A DNA stretch of 64,000 nt from Flavobacterium macacae (GTDB lineage: Bacteria > Bacteroidota > Bacteroidia > Flavobacteriales > Flavobacteriaceae). Shown here one piece after another: positions 37,272-45,889 of this stretch. The stretch is from positions 116,240 to 180,239 of the forward strand of contig NZ_RQVR01000005.1 in assembly GCF_003865365.1 (NCBI RefSeq), read 5' to 3'. The notes beneath the pieces were generated by a model. It did no database searches and was not told the origin of the DNA. It saw only the letters and a list, made by a program, of their open reading frames with translations. The stretch's first letter is position 1, and every line of letters starts with the position of its first letter. The position numbers and the translations under genes are program-made.

Positions 37272-37681
37272 TGATAAAACTAAGAAACCTACATATCTTA
37301 ATTGCAGAAGATGATTTTGACGACAGTGAAGCGATTTGTGAAAGTTTTCAAAAACATCCTCTTTTTTCTAAGGTTCAAATTGTGAAAAACGGCAAAGAGT
37401 TATTGGATTATTTAAAAAACGATACGAATTCAAAGCCGGATTTAATTTTGACAGATTTAAATATGCCTATAATTAATGGATTGGAAGTTTTAAAAGAAAT
37501 TTGTAATGATCCTGATCTAAATCAAATTACCACTTTTGCTTATTCTACCGCAAGTAGCGAAATTTACAAAGCTAAATGTATTGATTTAGGTGCTAAAGCA
37601 TTCTTAACAAAACCTACTGAAATAAGCGCCTTCGATGAAATCCCTCAACAAATAATTCAAATCGCTTTCAATAATCTCTGA
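37271..37681 (+). CDS. Single-domain response regulator in the kai operon
   Basis: Stand-alone receiver of 136 residues. The acidic pocket is in LIAEDDFDD, phospho-acceptor Asp62 in LILTDLNMPIING, and the conserved Lys is in FLTKPTE. There is no DNA-binding or enzymatic output domain, so it must act by protein contact or as a phosphorelay intermediate. Its ATG shares one base with the TAA stop of the kinase gene. It is the last gene of the operon; no convincing hairpin terminator follows. Confidence 0.94.
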   Translation: MIKLRNLHILIAEDDFDDSEAICESFQKHPLFSKVQIVKNGKELLDYLKNDTNSKPDLILTDLNMPIINGLEVLKEICNDPDLNQITTFAYSTASSEIYKAKCIDLGAKAFLTKPTEISAFDEIPQQIIQIAFNNL

Positions 37682-37792
37682 TTTACAACAAATTATGGAT
37701 AGACTCTTTTATAAGAATAAATTTTATTCCTATTTTAACCTTTGATTTAACAGATTTGCAATCAAAAGCACATAATTACAACTTTCAATCCT

Positions 37793-37800
37793 TATCTTTG
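37793..37800 (+). promoter_or_regulatory. Candidate -7 box for the EamA transporter gene
   Basis: TATCTTTG matches TAnnTTTG and lies 21 bases before the ATG at 37822, giving a leader of about 15 bases. The -33 region is not recognisable. It suggests the transporter is transcribed separately from the kai operon. Confidence 0.45.
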
Positions 37801-37821
37801 TCGGCTTTTTAAATTTAAGAA

Positions 37822-38787
37822 ATGACAAATAATAACGTATTGAAGGGAGTTTTTTTAGTGGGTTTAGGTGCTACCAGTTATGGTATGTTAGCCACTTTTG
37901 TAAAAATGGCTTATGGTGAAGGTTATACGACCGCCGAAGTCACTTCTTCTCAATTTGTTTTTGGAATCATCGGTATCTTAATTATCAATGCTTTTCAAAG
38001 AAATAGAAACAACAATTCAGCTTTAAAAGCCAGCAAAAAAAACATCAAACAATTAATGCTTGCAGGAACTTCCACTGGACTGACAAGTATTTTTTATTAT
38101 TTGGCTGTAAAATTCGATATTCCCGTTTCAATTGCCATTGTTTTATTGATGCAAACCGTGTGGATAGGCGTTCTACTAGAATGGTTTTTAGAGAAAAAAG
38201 TGCCTTCTACAGTAAAAATTATCTCTGTAATTATTGTCTTAATCGGAACCGCTTTTGCAACCAATTTAATTAATTCAGACATAAAATTAAATCCACTCGG
38301 TTTGTTCTTCGGAATGTTAGCTGCAGTATCTTTTACAACAACAATGTTTACGGCAAACCGCGTTGCAACAGAAATTTCTTCTGCGCAAAGAAGTCTATAT
38401 ATGCTTTTGGGAGGTGGAATTATGGTTTTAATTTTCACTTTACTTACGCAAATTATTCCAAACCAATCTCCAATGATGGCGGATGCTTTAGGTGTTTTTT
38501 CTACCGCAAAAGATTTTGATTTTGGGATTTTCTTAAAATGGGGAATCATACTTTCGCTTTTTGGAACTATCATTCCACCGATGCTTTTAAATGCTGGTTT
38601 TCCGTTAACCGGAATTGGCTTGGGAAGTATTGTATCCTCTTTAGAACTTCCTGTTTCCGTACTAATGGCTTACTTTTTATTGCAGGAACAAGTTCTTTTC
38701 ATTCAATGGATTGGGATTTTGCTGATTATTTTGGCTATTGTAATCATGAATTTAAATTTCAAAAAGAAAGAAGTTTCCGTTCAGTAA
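37822..38787 (+). CDS. EamA/DMT superfamily transporter
   Basis: Inner membrane transporter of 321 residues with about ten transmembrane helices arranged as two EamA repeats (roughly 5-150 and 165-312). The first half contains GLTSIFYYLAVKFDIPVSIA and the second GTIIPPMLLNAGFPLTGIGL, corresponding positions in the repeat. Family members export amino acids, nucleosides or other metabolites. Nothing near it indicates the substrate. Confidence 0.9.
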   Translation: MTNNNVLKGVFLVGLGATSYGMLATFVKMAYGEGYTTAEVTSSQFVFGIIGILIINAFQRNRNNNSALKASKKNIKQLMLAGTSTGLTSIFYYLAVKFDIPVSIAIVLLMQTVWIGVLLEWFLEKKVPSTVKIISVIIVLIGTAFATNLINSDIKLNPLGLFFGMLAAVSFTTTMFTANRVATEISSAQRSLYMLLGGGIMVLIFTLLTQIIPNQSPMMADALGVFSTAKDFDFGIFLKWGIILSLFGTIIPPMLLNAGFPLTGIGLGSIVSSLELPVSVLMAYFLLQEQVLFIQWIGILLIILAIVIMNLNFKKKEVSVQ

Positions 38788-38852
38788 CTTGAAATAAATT
38801 TCTTATTCTTCTTAAATTTTAATTTTGCGTATATTCGTAAGAAACAATTCTT

Positions 38853-39206
38853 ATGGACTTTCCTTGGCATCTTTATTTAATGGCTTCTATCTATATATTG
38901 GCTGGTTTGAATCACTTTAGAAAGCCAAAAATATACGAAAGAATAATTCCGCCATATCTTGCTCATGCAAAATTGCTAAATATTGTGAGCGGTTTTGCTG
39001 AAATTGTCTTCGGAGTAGCATTGATGATTCCAGCTTTTTCAATAATTGGAGCTTGGGGAATTATACTCCTTTTGGTTGCCTTTTTTACCGTTCACATTTA
39101 TATGTTGCAAGACAAAAAAGCAGGATTTGGACTTCCAAAAGGGTTACTTTGGTTAAGAATTCCTCTGCAATTTGTTCTCATTTATTGGGCAAGTCTTTAT
39201 ATTTAA
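38853..39206 (+). CDS. DoxX-like small membrane protein
   Basis: Membrane protein of 117 residues with four predicted helices: about 6-20, 42-62, 65-84 and 97-116. The first helix ends LAGLNHFRKPKIYERIIPPYL, the pattern of DoxX/MauE-like families. Members have been linked to redox partners or quinone contact, but most are uncharacterised. It lies between the EamA transporter and a CHASE3 kinase with gaps of 65 and 107 bases, so it may be its own unit. Confidence 0.82.
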   Translation: MDFPWHLYLMASIYILAGLNHFRKPKIYERIIPPYLAHAKLLNIVSGFAEIVFGVALMIPAFSIIGAWGIILLLVAFFTVHIYMLQDKKAGFGLPKGLLWLRIPLQFVLIYWASLYI

Positions 39207-39313
39207 AACCTTTGTTTTATTTTTTTCGTAGCTAATAAATAATTGCATTATTTTGCAGTGATTTCTTAGTGGTCCAAAAACACTTTGAAAACAAATACCA
39301 CAAATACCCAAAA

Positions 39314-40666
39314 ATGAAAAGAATTTCCCTGAAGACCAGCATTGACTTGACTTTTGCTGTGTTTATGATTGCATTTATAGTGCTTGCCTACTCTACTTAT
39401 AACAGAGCAGAATCGGTTCGCGAAAACCGATTGATTGTCTATCGAACAAGTAATATTAATGCAGTTTTAGAGAAAATTCTCTCAAGTACAATTGATATTG
39501 AAACCGGAACCCGAGGCTATACCATTACTGGCGACACGAGCTATTTACAAGTTTATAAAAAAGGAAACAAAAGCCTAGATGTTTGGATCGATTCGCTTCA
39601 ATCCATGAACGAAACTAATGCGCTTCAATTACAAAAACTGGACACAATTAAACAGTTAATCGAATCTAGAAAAATCATCAGTGCACAAGTAATAAAAACG
39701 CGTGGAGAAGAGGGAATTGAAGAAGCGATCTCAATCATAAAAGAAGGTCGCGGCAAAGAAGTAATGGATTCTATCCGAAATTCAATCACGAATTATCAAA
39801 ATGAAGCCGTTCGGATTTTATCAGAAAACTTGACACAAACGGAAGAAAACGTAAAAGCAAGAAACACCAATTTTGCACTTTTTGTAATCATTGCTTTTAT
39901 TGTGGTCGTTTTTGCGTATGTAAAAATCAGACAAAATGCAAAACAACTTCTTATTGAAAAAACAATCCAAGAAAATTTAATGGATGAGCTGATAGTTCAA
40001 AATCAGCAATTGAATGATTTTGCAAACATCACTTCACACAACCTTCGTTCGCCAGCCTCGAACATTACTGCTTTAATTGCCACCATTGAAGAAAACAGCA
40101 CAGTTGATGAATATAAGATGATTTTTGATATGCTGAAAAAGGTAGCCCAAAACCTAAATGAGTCCCTAAATCAATTGATGGAAGTACTTCACATCAAAAA
40201 AAATAAATTAATTGACAAAGAAGTATTAACTTTTCAGAAAATTTATTCCAAGACTTTGGAATCGCTTCAAGGAGAAATTCTAAAATCAAAAGCGGTGATT
40301 AAAGCTGATTTTTCAGCAGTTGGAGAAATTGAATATTCTAAAATCTATTTAGAAAGTATTTTTCATAACTTGATAAGCAATGCGCTCAAATATAGAGATT
40401 TAGTTAGAATTCCAGAGATTACGATTCAAACAGAAAAGAAAAACAACCACATTTTTCTTCATGTAGCAGATAATGGTTTGGGAATTGATTTAGAAAAAAA
40501 TGGGCATAAAATTTTTGGAATGCACCAAATTTTCCACAATCACCCAGATGCAAAAGGAATTGGCCTTTTTATGACCAAAACCCAGATTGAAAGCATGAAA
40601 GGAAAAATATCCGTAAGCAGCGAAGCCAGTGTGGGCACCACATTTACTGTGATGTTTGCCACATAA
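39314..40666 (+). CDS. CHASE3-domain sensor histidine kinase
   Basis: Membrane sensor kinase of 450 residues from the ATG at 39314. An upstream in-frame GTG would add 15 residues with no sign of coding conservation, so the ATG is preferred. Transmembrane helices at about 11-28 and 187-205 enclose a periplasmic CHASE3 domain (ETGTRGYTITGDTSYLQVY is diagnostic). The dimerisation domain has His242 in NITSHNLRSPASN, with Asn after the His. The ATPase domain has FHNLISNALKY, VADNGLGID and GIGLFMTKTQ. There is no adjacent response regulator. The nearest receiver is the last gene of the kai operon, 1.6 kb upstream. Confidence 0.92.
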   Translation: MKRISLKTSIDLTFAVFMIAFIVLAYSTYNRAESVRENRLIVYRTSNINAVLEKILSSTIDIETGTRGYTITGDTSYLQVYKKGNKSLDVWIDSLQSMNETNALQLQKLDTIKQLIESRKIISAQVIKTRGEEGIEEAISIIKEGRGKEVMDSIRNSITNYQNEAVRILSENLTQTEENVKARNTNFALFVIIAFIVVVFAYVKIRQNAKQLLIEKTIQENLMDELIVQNQQLNDFANITSHNLRSPASNITALIATIEENSTVDEYKMIFDMLKKVAQNLNESLNQLMEVLHIKKNKLIDKEVLTFQKIYSKTLESLQGEILKSKAVIKADFSAVGEIEYSKIYLESIFHNLISNALKYRDLVRIPEITIQTEKKNNHIFLHVADNGLGIDLEKNGHKIFGMHQIFHNHPDAKGIGLFMTKTQIESMKGKISVSSEASVGTTFTVMFAT

Positions 40667-40686
40667 ATCACTTTAAACAAAGGAAT

Positions 40687-41511
40687 ATGAATGAAATAAT
40701 TGATTATTTTTCCACAATTCCCTCTTCACACCGCGCCCTTATTCTTGTGGGCGGTATTGCCATTTTCTGGATGATAGAAAACGTTTTTCCTTTGTTTAAA
40801 TTTGAATATAAAAAATGGAACCACGCCGGAATCAACATTTTTTTTACGCTGACCACCATCATTGTCAATTTTGTTTTAGCGTTTTTATTATTGCTTTCAG
40901 CCGATTTTGCTGTTGAAAAAAAGTTTGGTATTTTGCAATGGCTTCCTGAATTACCGCTTTGGCTATTTGCCTTAATCGGTTTGCTCCTTTTAGACTTAAT
41001 CGGCGCTTATCTGGCACATTTGGTACAGCATAAAATCAAGTGGATGTGGCGCTTCCATTTAATCCACCACACCGATACTTGGATTGACACGACATCTGCG
41101 AACCGTCACCATCCTGGTGAAAGTATCATTCGTTTTGCTTTTACCGTTTTTGCGGTTTTAATTTCTGGCTCGCCGATGTGGCTCGTTTTTTTATACCAAT
41201 CGATGTCTGTAGTTTTCTCGCAATTCAATCACGCTAATATTTCTTTACCTGAAAAACTAGACACTTTTATCAGCTACTTTATTGTCTCGCCAAACATGCA
41301 CAAAGTCCACCACCATTATAGGCTGCCGTATACCAATTCCAATTATGGCAATATTTTTTCAATATGGGACCGCCTTTTCAGAACATTCACGATTCTTAAA
41401 AAAGACAAAATCATTTATGGAGTTGACACCCACATGAAACCTTCCGAAAACAACAAATTACCAAACCTAATTCAGATTCCTTTTCAAAAACATCGATCCC
41501 CAAAAAATTAA
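40687..41511 (+). CDS. Sterol desaturase/fatty acid hydroxylase family protein
   Basis: Integral membrane di-iron oxygenase of 274 residues. Four to five transmembrane helices surround the three conserved His clusters: HLVQH, HLIHHTD with downstream NRHHPGE, and MHKVHHHYRLPY. Bacterial members hydroxylate or desaturate fatty acids, carotenoids or lipids; the substrate here is unknown. It begins 20 bases after the CHASE3 kinase gene, so the two may be cotranscribed. Confidence 0.92.
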   Translation: MNEIIDYFSTIPSSHRALILVGGIAIFWMIENVFPLFKFEYKKWNHAGINIFFTLTTIIVNFVLAFLLLLSADFAVEKKFGILQWLPELPLWLFALIGLLLLDLIGAYLAHLVQHKIKWMWRFHLIHHTDTWIDTTSANRHHPGESIIRFAFTVFAVLISGSPMWLVFLYQSMSVVFSQFNHANISLPEKLDTFISYFIVSPNMHKVHHHYRLPYTNSNYGNIFSIWDRLFRTFTILKKDKIIYGVDTHMKPSENNKLPNLIQIPFQKHRSPKN

Positions 41512-41613
41512 TTTTAAAAAAAAACTAAACACTTGATAAAGTGATTATTTTTTTTCTTAATATTGACTAACTATTAATAAACATAAAAATTTATCTGAAT
41601 TAATTTTCAAGTA

Positions 41614-41892
41614 ATGAAAAAAGGTAAGAATATTGAATTGACTTGGGAGGAAAAAGAAAAGCTGATTACACTGGCTTTAGAAGAAAGAAATCCTTTTGAG
41701 ATTATTAAAAAAGAATTAGGAATAGCCGAAAAAGAGGTTATCGAAATTATGAAAAAGAAGCTTACCGCAGATAAATTTGAACTGTGGAAGAAAAAAGCTA
41801 TGGCTGCAAAACCAAAACCAAAACCACCTAAAATTGACGATTTTGACGATGATTTGGATGGAAAATATTACATCAAAAACAAATTCGATTAA
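41614..41892 (+). CDS. DUF2805 / TIGR03643 family protein
   Basis: Small basic protein of 92 residues. The core LTWEEKEKLITLALEERN, then PFEIIKKELGIAEKEVIEIM and FELWKKK, fits the DUF2805 family as I remember it. The helical pattern resembles a helix-turn-helix, with IAEKEVIEIM as a possible second helix. A Lys/Pro-rich stretch (AAKPKPKPPK) and an acidic tail follow. The function is unknown in the family; nucleic acid binding is only a guess. A terminator follows directly. Confidence 0.82.
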   Translation: MKKGKNIELTWEEKEKLITLALEERNPFEIIKKELGIAEKEVIEIMKKKLTADKFELWKKKAMAAKPKPKPPKIDDFDDDLDGKYYIKNKFD

Positions 41893-41896
41893 AAAT

Positions 41897-41923
41897 ACAA
41901 GCTTCCTTCTGGAAGCTTTTTTT
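41897..41923 (+). terminator. Intrinsic terminator after the DUF2805 gene
   Basis: The 8-bp stem AAGCTTCC / GGAAGCTT with a 4-base loop is followed by a T run. It begins 5 bases after the stop codon. Confidence 0.88.
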
Positions 41924-41961
41924 ATGGATAAAACTCAATTAAATTGCACTTAAATCAAAAT

Positions 41962-42005
41962 AAAACTAAATAAAATTCATTTTTAAATTAATTTTATTTA
42001 GTTTT
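41962..42005. promoter_or_regulatory. Perfect 16-bp inverted repeat upstream of DUF2089 gene
   Basis: AAAACTAAATAAAATT (41962-41977) is exactly complementary to AATTTTATTTAGTTTT (41990-42005), separated by 12 bases. It ends 19 bases before the ATG at 42025. The stem has no GC-rich core and no clean T tract follows, so it does not read as a terminator. A two-fold-symmetric operator, perhaps bound by the zinc-ribbon/helix-turn-helix product of the next gene, is the more likely reading. Confidence 0.6.
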
Positions 42006-42024
42006 GAATTAAATAAAAGCAATT

Positions 42025-42306
42025 ATGATTCCCAAACTCCCCATTCATTGTCCGAGTTGTAGTGATTCCCTTTCTGTATCACAACTGAAATGTGAGAATT
42101 GCCAAACTACCGTTTCTGGAAACTACTCGCTTCCTTTTTACCTTCGGTTATCTGAAGAAGAACAGCATTTTATCCTGCAATTTTTTATGACCAGCGGCAG
42201 CCTAAAAGAGATGGCAACCCAAATGGGAAACAGTTATCCCACGGTTAGAAATAAATTAGACGACATCATTGAAAAAGTAAAAAAACTCAAATCTGAAAGC
42301 GCATGA
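42025..42306 (+). CDS. DUF2089 zinc-ribbon helix-turn-helix protein
   Basis: Small probable regulator of 93 residues. The N-terminal zinc ribbon has two Cys pairs (CPSC and CENC). A helical domain follows, with SLKEMATQMGNSYPTVRNKLDDII reading as a helix-turn-helix. This is the DUF2089 arrangement. It overlaps the next gene by 4 bases (ATGA), which ties it to the membrane protein downstream, in the way small regulators pair with a membrane partner in many Bacteroidota operons. Confidence 0.88.
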   Translation: MIPKLPIHCPSCSDSLSVSQLKCENCQTTVSGNYSLPFYLRLSEEEQHFILQFFMTSGSLKEMATQMGNSYPTVRNKLDDIIEKVKKLKSESA

Positions 42307-42893
42307 AAAAATTACTTTTAAACCCTTTTGAAAAAATTTCTGAAACCAAATTGTTGCTTTTCGGAATTGCAATTACATTAATAGGCAGTTATCTTGGATA
42401 TATGTTCCACGGAAGATTTATTGGAATATTTAGTTTTAAAACCAATGATGAAGTCATACTAACCCAATCACTTATTGACAACGGGATTGATTTATTTTCC
42501 ATCACACTTTTTCTTTTTTTCTTCGGAAGAATCATTAACAAAAAGACGCGTTTTATTGATATTTTGATTCCTTCACTTGTGGCAAGATTGCCAATTTACC
42601 TATTGGCCTTTACAAATACCAACAACTTTATTGCTGATTTATCCAATTCTCTAATGAGTAATTTGGATGTAAAAAACCCAGCAGCTTTTCACATTGAAAC
42701 AGCGGATTTAATAATTCTTTTAGTGTTTGCGGCAATTTCTATCGGATCATTGGTTTGGTCTGTGACTTTACTTTTTAAAGGTTTTAAAATTGCAACAAAT
42801 TGCAAAACATCAAATCACACTTTATTATTTGCAACAGGAATTATCTTAGCAGAAGTGCTTTCTCAAACTCTTATCTATTTAATAAATTATTAA
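42303..42893 (+). CDS. Multi-pass membrane protein, YIP1-like
   Basis: Integral membrane protein of 196 residues with about five hydrophobic segments: near 18-36, 57-77, 85-102, 136-160 and 172-194. I do not recognise a firm family; the spacing resembles YIP1-family proteins, which would be consistent with neighbours of DUF2089. Its start overlaps the DUF2089 stop by 4 bases and its end is 11 bases before the hydrolase start, so the three are very likely one operon. Confidence 0.75.
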   Translation: MKKLLLNPFEKISETKLLLFGIAITLIGSYLGYMFHGRFIGIFSFKTNDEVILTQSLIDNGIDLFSITLFLFFFGRIINKKTRFIDILIPSLVARLPIYLLAFTNTNNFIADLSNSLMSNLDVKNPAAFHIETADLIILLVFAAISIGSLVWSVTLLFKGFKIATNCKTSNHTLLFATGIILAEVLSQTLIYLINY

Positions 42894-42904
42894 ACTTTTT
42901 ACTT

Positions 42905-43837
42905 ATGAAAAAATTTATACTATTTCTTGCAGTTTCTTTTTCAACGGCAGTTTTTGCTCAAGAAAAAAAGTTCACGACAGAAGAAGTTTCAGTTGACCCA
43001 ATGTTAAACGGAACTTTATACAAACCCGAGAAAATCTCAAAAAAAACCAATCTGGTAATTTTAATTCAGGGTTCAGGAATTCCAGACCGAGATGGAAACC
43101 AACCTGGAGCCACGCATAACTCATCTAAATTTTTAGCCGAAGGTTTGGCGTCAAAAGACATTGCCGTTTTTGCGTATGACAAGCGCGCGATTGCCCAAAT
43201 AAAAAAAGGAGATGTTGCAGAAGAAGATGCAAATTTTGATGACGCTATTGCTGATGCAAAACAGATATTTGATTTTTTTAAATCTAAAAAACAATTCAAT
43301 AAAATCATTTTTGCGGGTCATAGTGAAGGTTCTTTAATTGGGATGATTGCTTCAAAAGAAAAGGCTGACGGTTTTATTTCATTAGCTGGCGCAGGAAGAC
43401 CCATTGATGAAATCCTGGAAGAACAAGTGGCAAAACAAGCACCATTTTTAAAAAATGAAACTCGAAAATATTTAGATACTTTAAAAAGCGGACAAACTTT
43501 TGTGCTAAAAAATAAGATGTTAAGCGCATTGTTCAGAGAAAGCGTACAGCCCTATTTGATTTCGTGGTTTAAATATGATCCAAGAATTGAAATTAAAAAA
43601 CTACAGATTCCGGTTTTGATAATTAACGGCACAAAAGACCTTCAAGTTCCTGAAAATGATGCCAAATTATTACACGAAGCCAGCCCAAAATCGGAGTTGG
43701 TAATAATTGACAATATGAATCACGTTTTTAAGGAAATAAAACAAGATTCAGATAATGCGAAAAGTTATAACAATCCAGAGCTTCCGGTGATGCCAGAACT
43801 CATTGAAAAGATTGCAACTTTTACAAAAAAGATGTAA
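42905..43837 (+). CDS. Secreted alpha/beta hydrolase
   Basis: Exported serine hydrolase of 310 residues from the ATG at 42905; the frame is open 35 codons further upstream but inside the previous gene. The signal peptide is MKKFILFLAVSFSTAVFAQ. The fold shows LVILIQGSGIPDRDG (oxyanion region), the nucleophile Ser in IFAGHSEGSLIG, Asp in INGTKDLQVPEND and His in DNMNHVF. The substrate is unknown; peptidase or esterase activity is possible. It is the third gene of the DUF2089 operon. Confidence 0.9.
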   Translation: MKKFILFLAVSFSTAVFAQEKKFTTEEVSVDPMLNGTLYKPEKISKKTNLVILIQGSGIPDRDGNQPGATHNSSKFLAEGLASKDIAVFAYDKRAIAQIKKGDVAEEDANFDDAIADAKQIFDFFKSKKQFNKIIFAGHSEGSLIGMIASKEKADGFISLAGAGRPIDEILEEQVAKQAPFLKNETRKYLDTLKSGQTFVLKNKMLSALFRESVQPYLISWFKYDPRIEIKKLQIPVLIINGTKDLQVPENDAKLLHEASPKSELVIIDNMNHVFKEIKQDSDNAKSYNNPELPVMPELIEKIATFTKKM

Positions 43838-43908
43838 TTTGCTAAATGTTTCGTAAAATATGTAACAAAAAAAGCTTTAAAAACACTTATAGCTTAAACT
43901 TAAAAATA

Positions 43909-45765
43909 ATGAAAAAAATATTTTATTCACTGGCAATTGCTTCTTTGATATGGAGCTGTAAACCAACTGAAAATGCGGTTCAAGCAACTTCAAAAAATGA
44001 AATTCAAGTAGATCTTGACTTGAACACTGTAACCAATGACAAAGTCATGGTAACTGTTACTCCTCCGTCAATTACCGTGGATAAAATTACGTACCATATT
44101 CCAAAAATTATTCCCGGTACGTATTCAGAAGATGATTATGGAAAGTTTATTGAAAACCTGAAAGCGTATGACAAAAAAGGTAATGCCCTGGTAGTCGCAA
44201 AAATGGATGACAATTCATGGTCTATTTTAGATGCGAAAAAATTATCTAAGATTACATATTTGGTGAACGACACTTATGATACAGAGGGCGAAACCGAAGA
44301 TAAAATTTTCTCGCCTGCCGGAACAAACATTGATGCTGGAAAAAATTTCATGATCAACACGCACGGTTTTGTAGGTTATTTTAAAGAATTTCAAGAAACT
44401 CCTTATCAATTAAATGTTACGCATCCGGCAACGCTTTGGGGAGCAACCTCAATGACCGACACCGATGCAAGCGACTCAAAAGACACTTTTACCGTTTCAA
44501 GATATTCTGAATTAGTTGAAAATCCAATCATGTATTCCAAACCAGATTATACTACTTTTTCTGTGAATGGAATGGAAATTTTGATTGCAGTTTATTCTCC
44601 AAATGGTATTATTACAGCCGAAAGCATCACTCCAGAAATGAAAACGATGATGACGGCCCAAAATAAATTCTTAGGAAATTTTAATTCTACAAAAAAATAC
44701 AGCGTTCTGATTTATCTTTCAGATGTAAACTCTGGAAAAGATGCACAAGGTTTTGGAGCATTAGAACATCCTACTTCAACGACAGTTGTAATGCCCGAAA
44801 TGATGCCAAAGGATCAATTGGCAGAGCAGTTAAAAGATGTGGTTTCTCACGAATTTTTTCATATTGTAACGCCATTGACCATTCATTCAAAAGAGATTCA
44901 ATATTTTGACTACAACAATCCAAAAATGTCTGAACATCTGTGGATGTATGAAGGCGTGACAGAATATTTCGCCAATCTTTTTCAAGTAAACCAAGGACTG
45001 ATTACTGAAGAAGAATTTTTTACAAGAATGGCAGGAAAAATTACAAATGCCTCAACAATGGACGACACCATGCCGTTTACAAAAATGAGTGCTGAAGTTT
45101 TAAGAAAACCATACAAAGACCAATACTTAAATGTATATGAAAAAGGAGCTCTAATTGCGATGTGCTTGGACATTCAAATTCGTCAAGATTCAAATGGAGA
45201 AAGAGGAATTCTTGATTTGATGCAAAAACTTTCGAACGAATATGGCACTAAAAAAGCGTTTGACGACAGCGAACTTTTTGACAAAATCGGTTCATTGACT
45301 TCGCCAGAAGTTAGAAAATTTTTAGATACGTATGTTGCCGGCCCAACGCCGATTCCTTATGCTGCATATTTTTCAAAAATGGGCGTTTCTGAAGCAAAAA
45401 CGAAAACGCCAGGAAATGTTTTCTTAAAAGGAGAAATGCCAAATATTACGGTAAACCAATCAAACAAAGAAATTATATTACTTCCGGGTGCGGAGAATAT
45501 TGACTTCTATAAAAATTTAAAAGCCAAAGCTGCAGATGTACTTTTAGAAATAAACGGTACAAAATACAACTTAGATAATATCTATGAAATGATCATCGGT
45601 AGTGCTTCTTGGCAAGAAGATGAGCCAATCACAATGAAAATCAAACGTGACGGCAAAGAAATGATCTTAAAAGGAACCGTAAAGCTTCCGTATGAAGAAG
45701 TGGACAGCTGGAAAGCAACAGATGCGAACAAATCTAAATTAAGAGAAGCTTGGCTAAAAGGATAG
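43909..45765 (+). CDS. M61 family metallopeptidase lipoprotein
   Basis: Envelope peptidase of 618 residues from the ATG at 43909, chosen because it gives a clean lipoprotein signal with lipobox IWSC (Cys17). The M61 (glycyl aminopeptidase-like) catalytic region is visible: zinc site HEFFH (His314, Glu315, His318) and the downstream Glu in YEGVTEYF. A beta-rich N-terminal domain precedes it. The C-terminal part is shaped like a degenerate PDZ domain. It lies 71 bases after the hydrolase gene on the same strand and may belong to that unit; a hairpin terminator follows. Confidence 0.92.
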   Translation: MKKIFYSLAIASLIWSCKPTENAVQATSKNEIQVDLDLNTVTNDKVMVTVTPPSITVDKITYHIPKIIPGTYSEDDYGKFIENLKAYDKKGNALVVAKMDDNSWSILDAKKLSKITYLVNDTYDTEGETEDKIFSPAGTNIDAGKNFMINTHGFVGYFKEFQETPYQLNVTHPATLWGATSMTDTDASDSKDTFTVSRYSELVENPIMYSKPDYTTFSVNGMEILIAVYSPNGIITAESITPEMKTMMTAQNKFLGNFNSTKKYSVLIYLSDVNSGKDAQGFGALEHPTSTTVVMPEMMPKDQLAEQLKDVVSHEFFHIVTPLTIHSKEIQYFDYNNPKMSEHLWMYEGVTEYFANLFQVNQGLITEEEFFTRMAGKITNASTMDDTMPFTKMSAEVLRKPYKDQYLNVYEKGALIAMCLDIQIRQDSNGERGILDLMQKLSNEYGTKKAFDDSELFDKIGSLTSPEVRKFLDTYVAGPTPIPYAAYFSKMGVSEAKTKTPGNVFLKGEMPNITVNQSNKEIILLPGAENIDFYKNLKAKAADVLLEINGTKYNLDNIYEMIIGSASWQEDEPITMKIKRDGKEMILKGTVKLPYEEVDSWKATDANKSKLREAWLKG

Positions 45766-45783
45766 CCAAAAAACATTAATATT

Positions 45784-45819
45784 AATCCCTGATTTAAAAT
45801 TTAAATTGGGGATTTTTTT
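45784..45819 (+). terminator. Probable terminator after the M61 peptidase gene
   Basis: AATCCC (45784-45789) pairs with GGGATT (45809-45814), the inner ATTTAAA and TTTAAAT extend the stem after a mismatch, and a T run follows. It is weaker than the other terminators here but sits 18 bases after the stop. Confidence 0.7.
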
Positions 45820-45889
45820 ATTATTTTGCCACAAAATTAAAAACAAGGAAAGTCACGTTGATGATCCAATGAAAACATCAAAACAAATT

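Noticed and set aside
38097..38573. Minus-strand 158-residue frame
   Set aside because: Antisense shadow of the EamA transporter, which shows clear two-repeat membrane topology.
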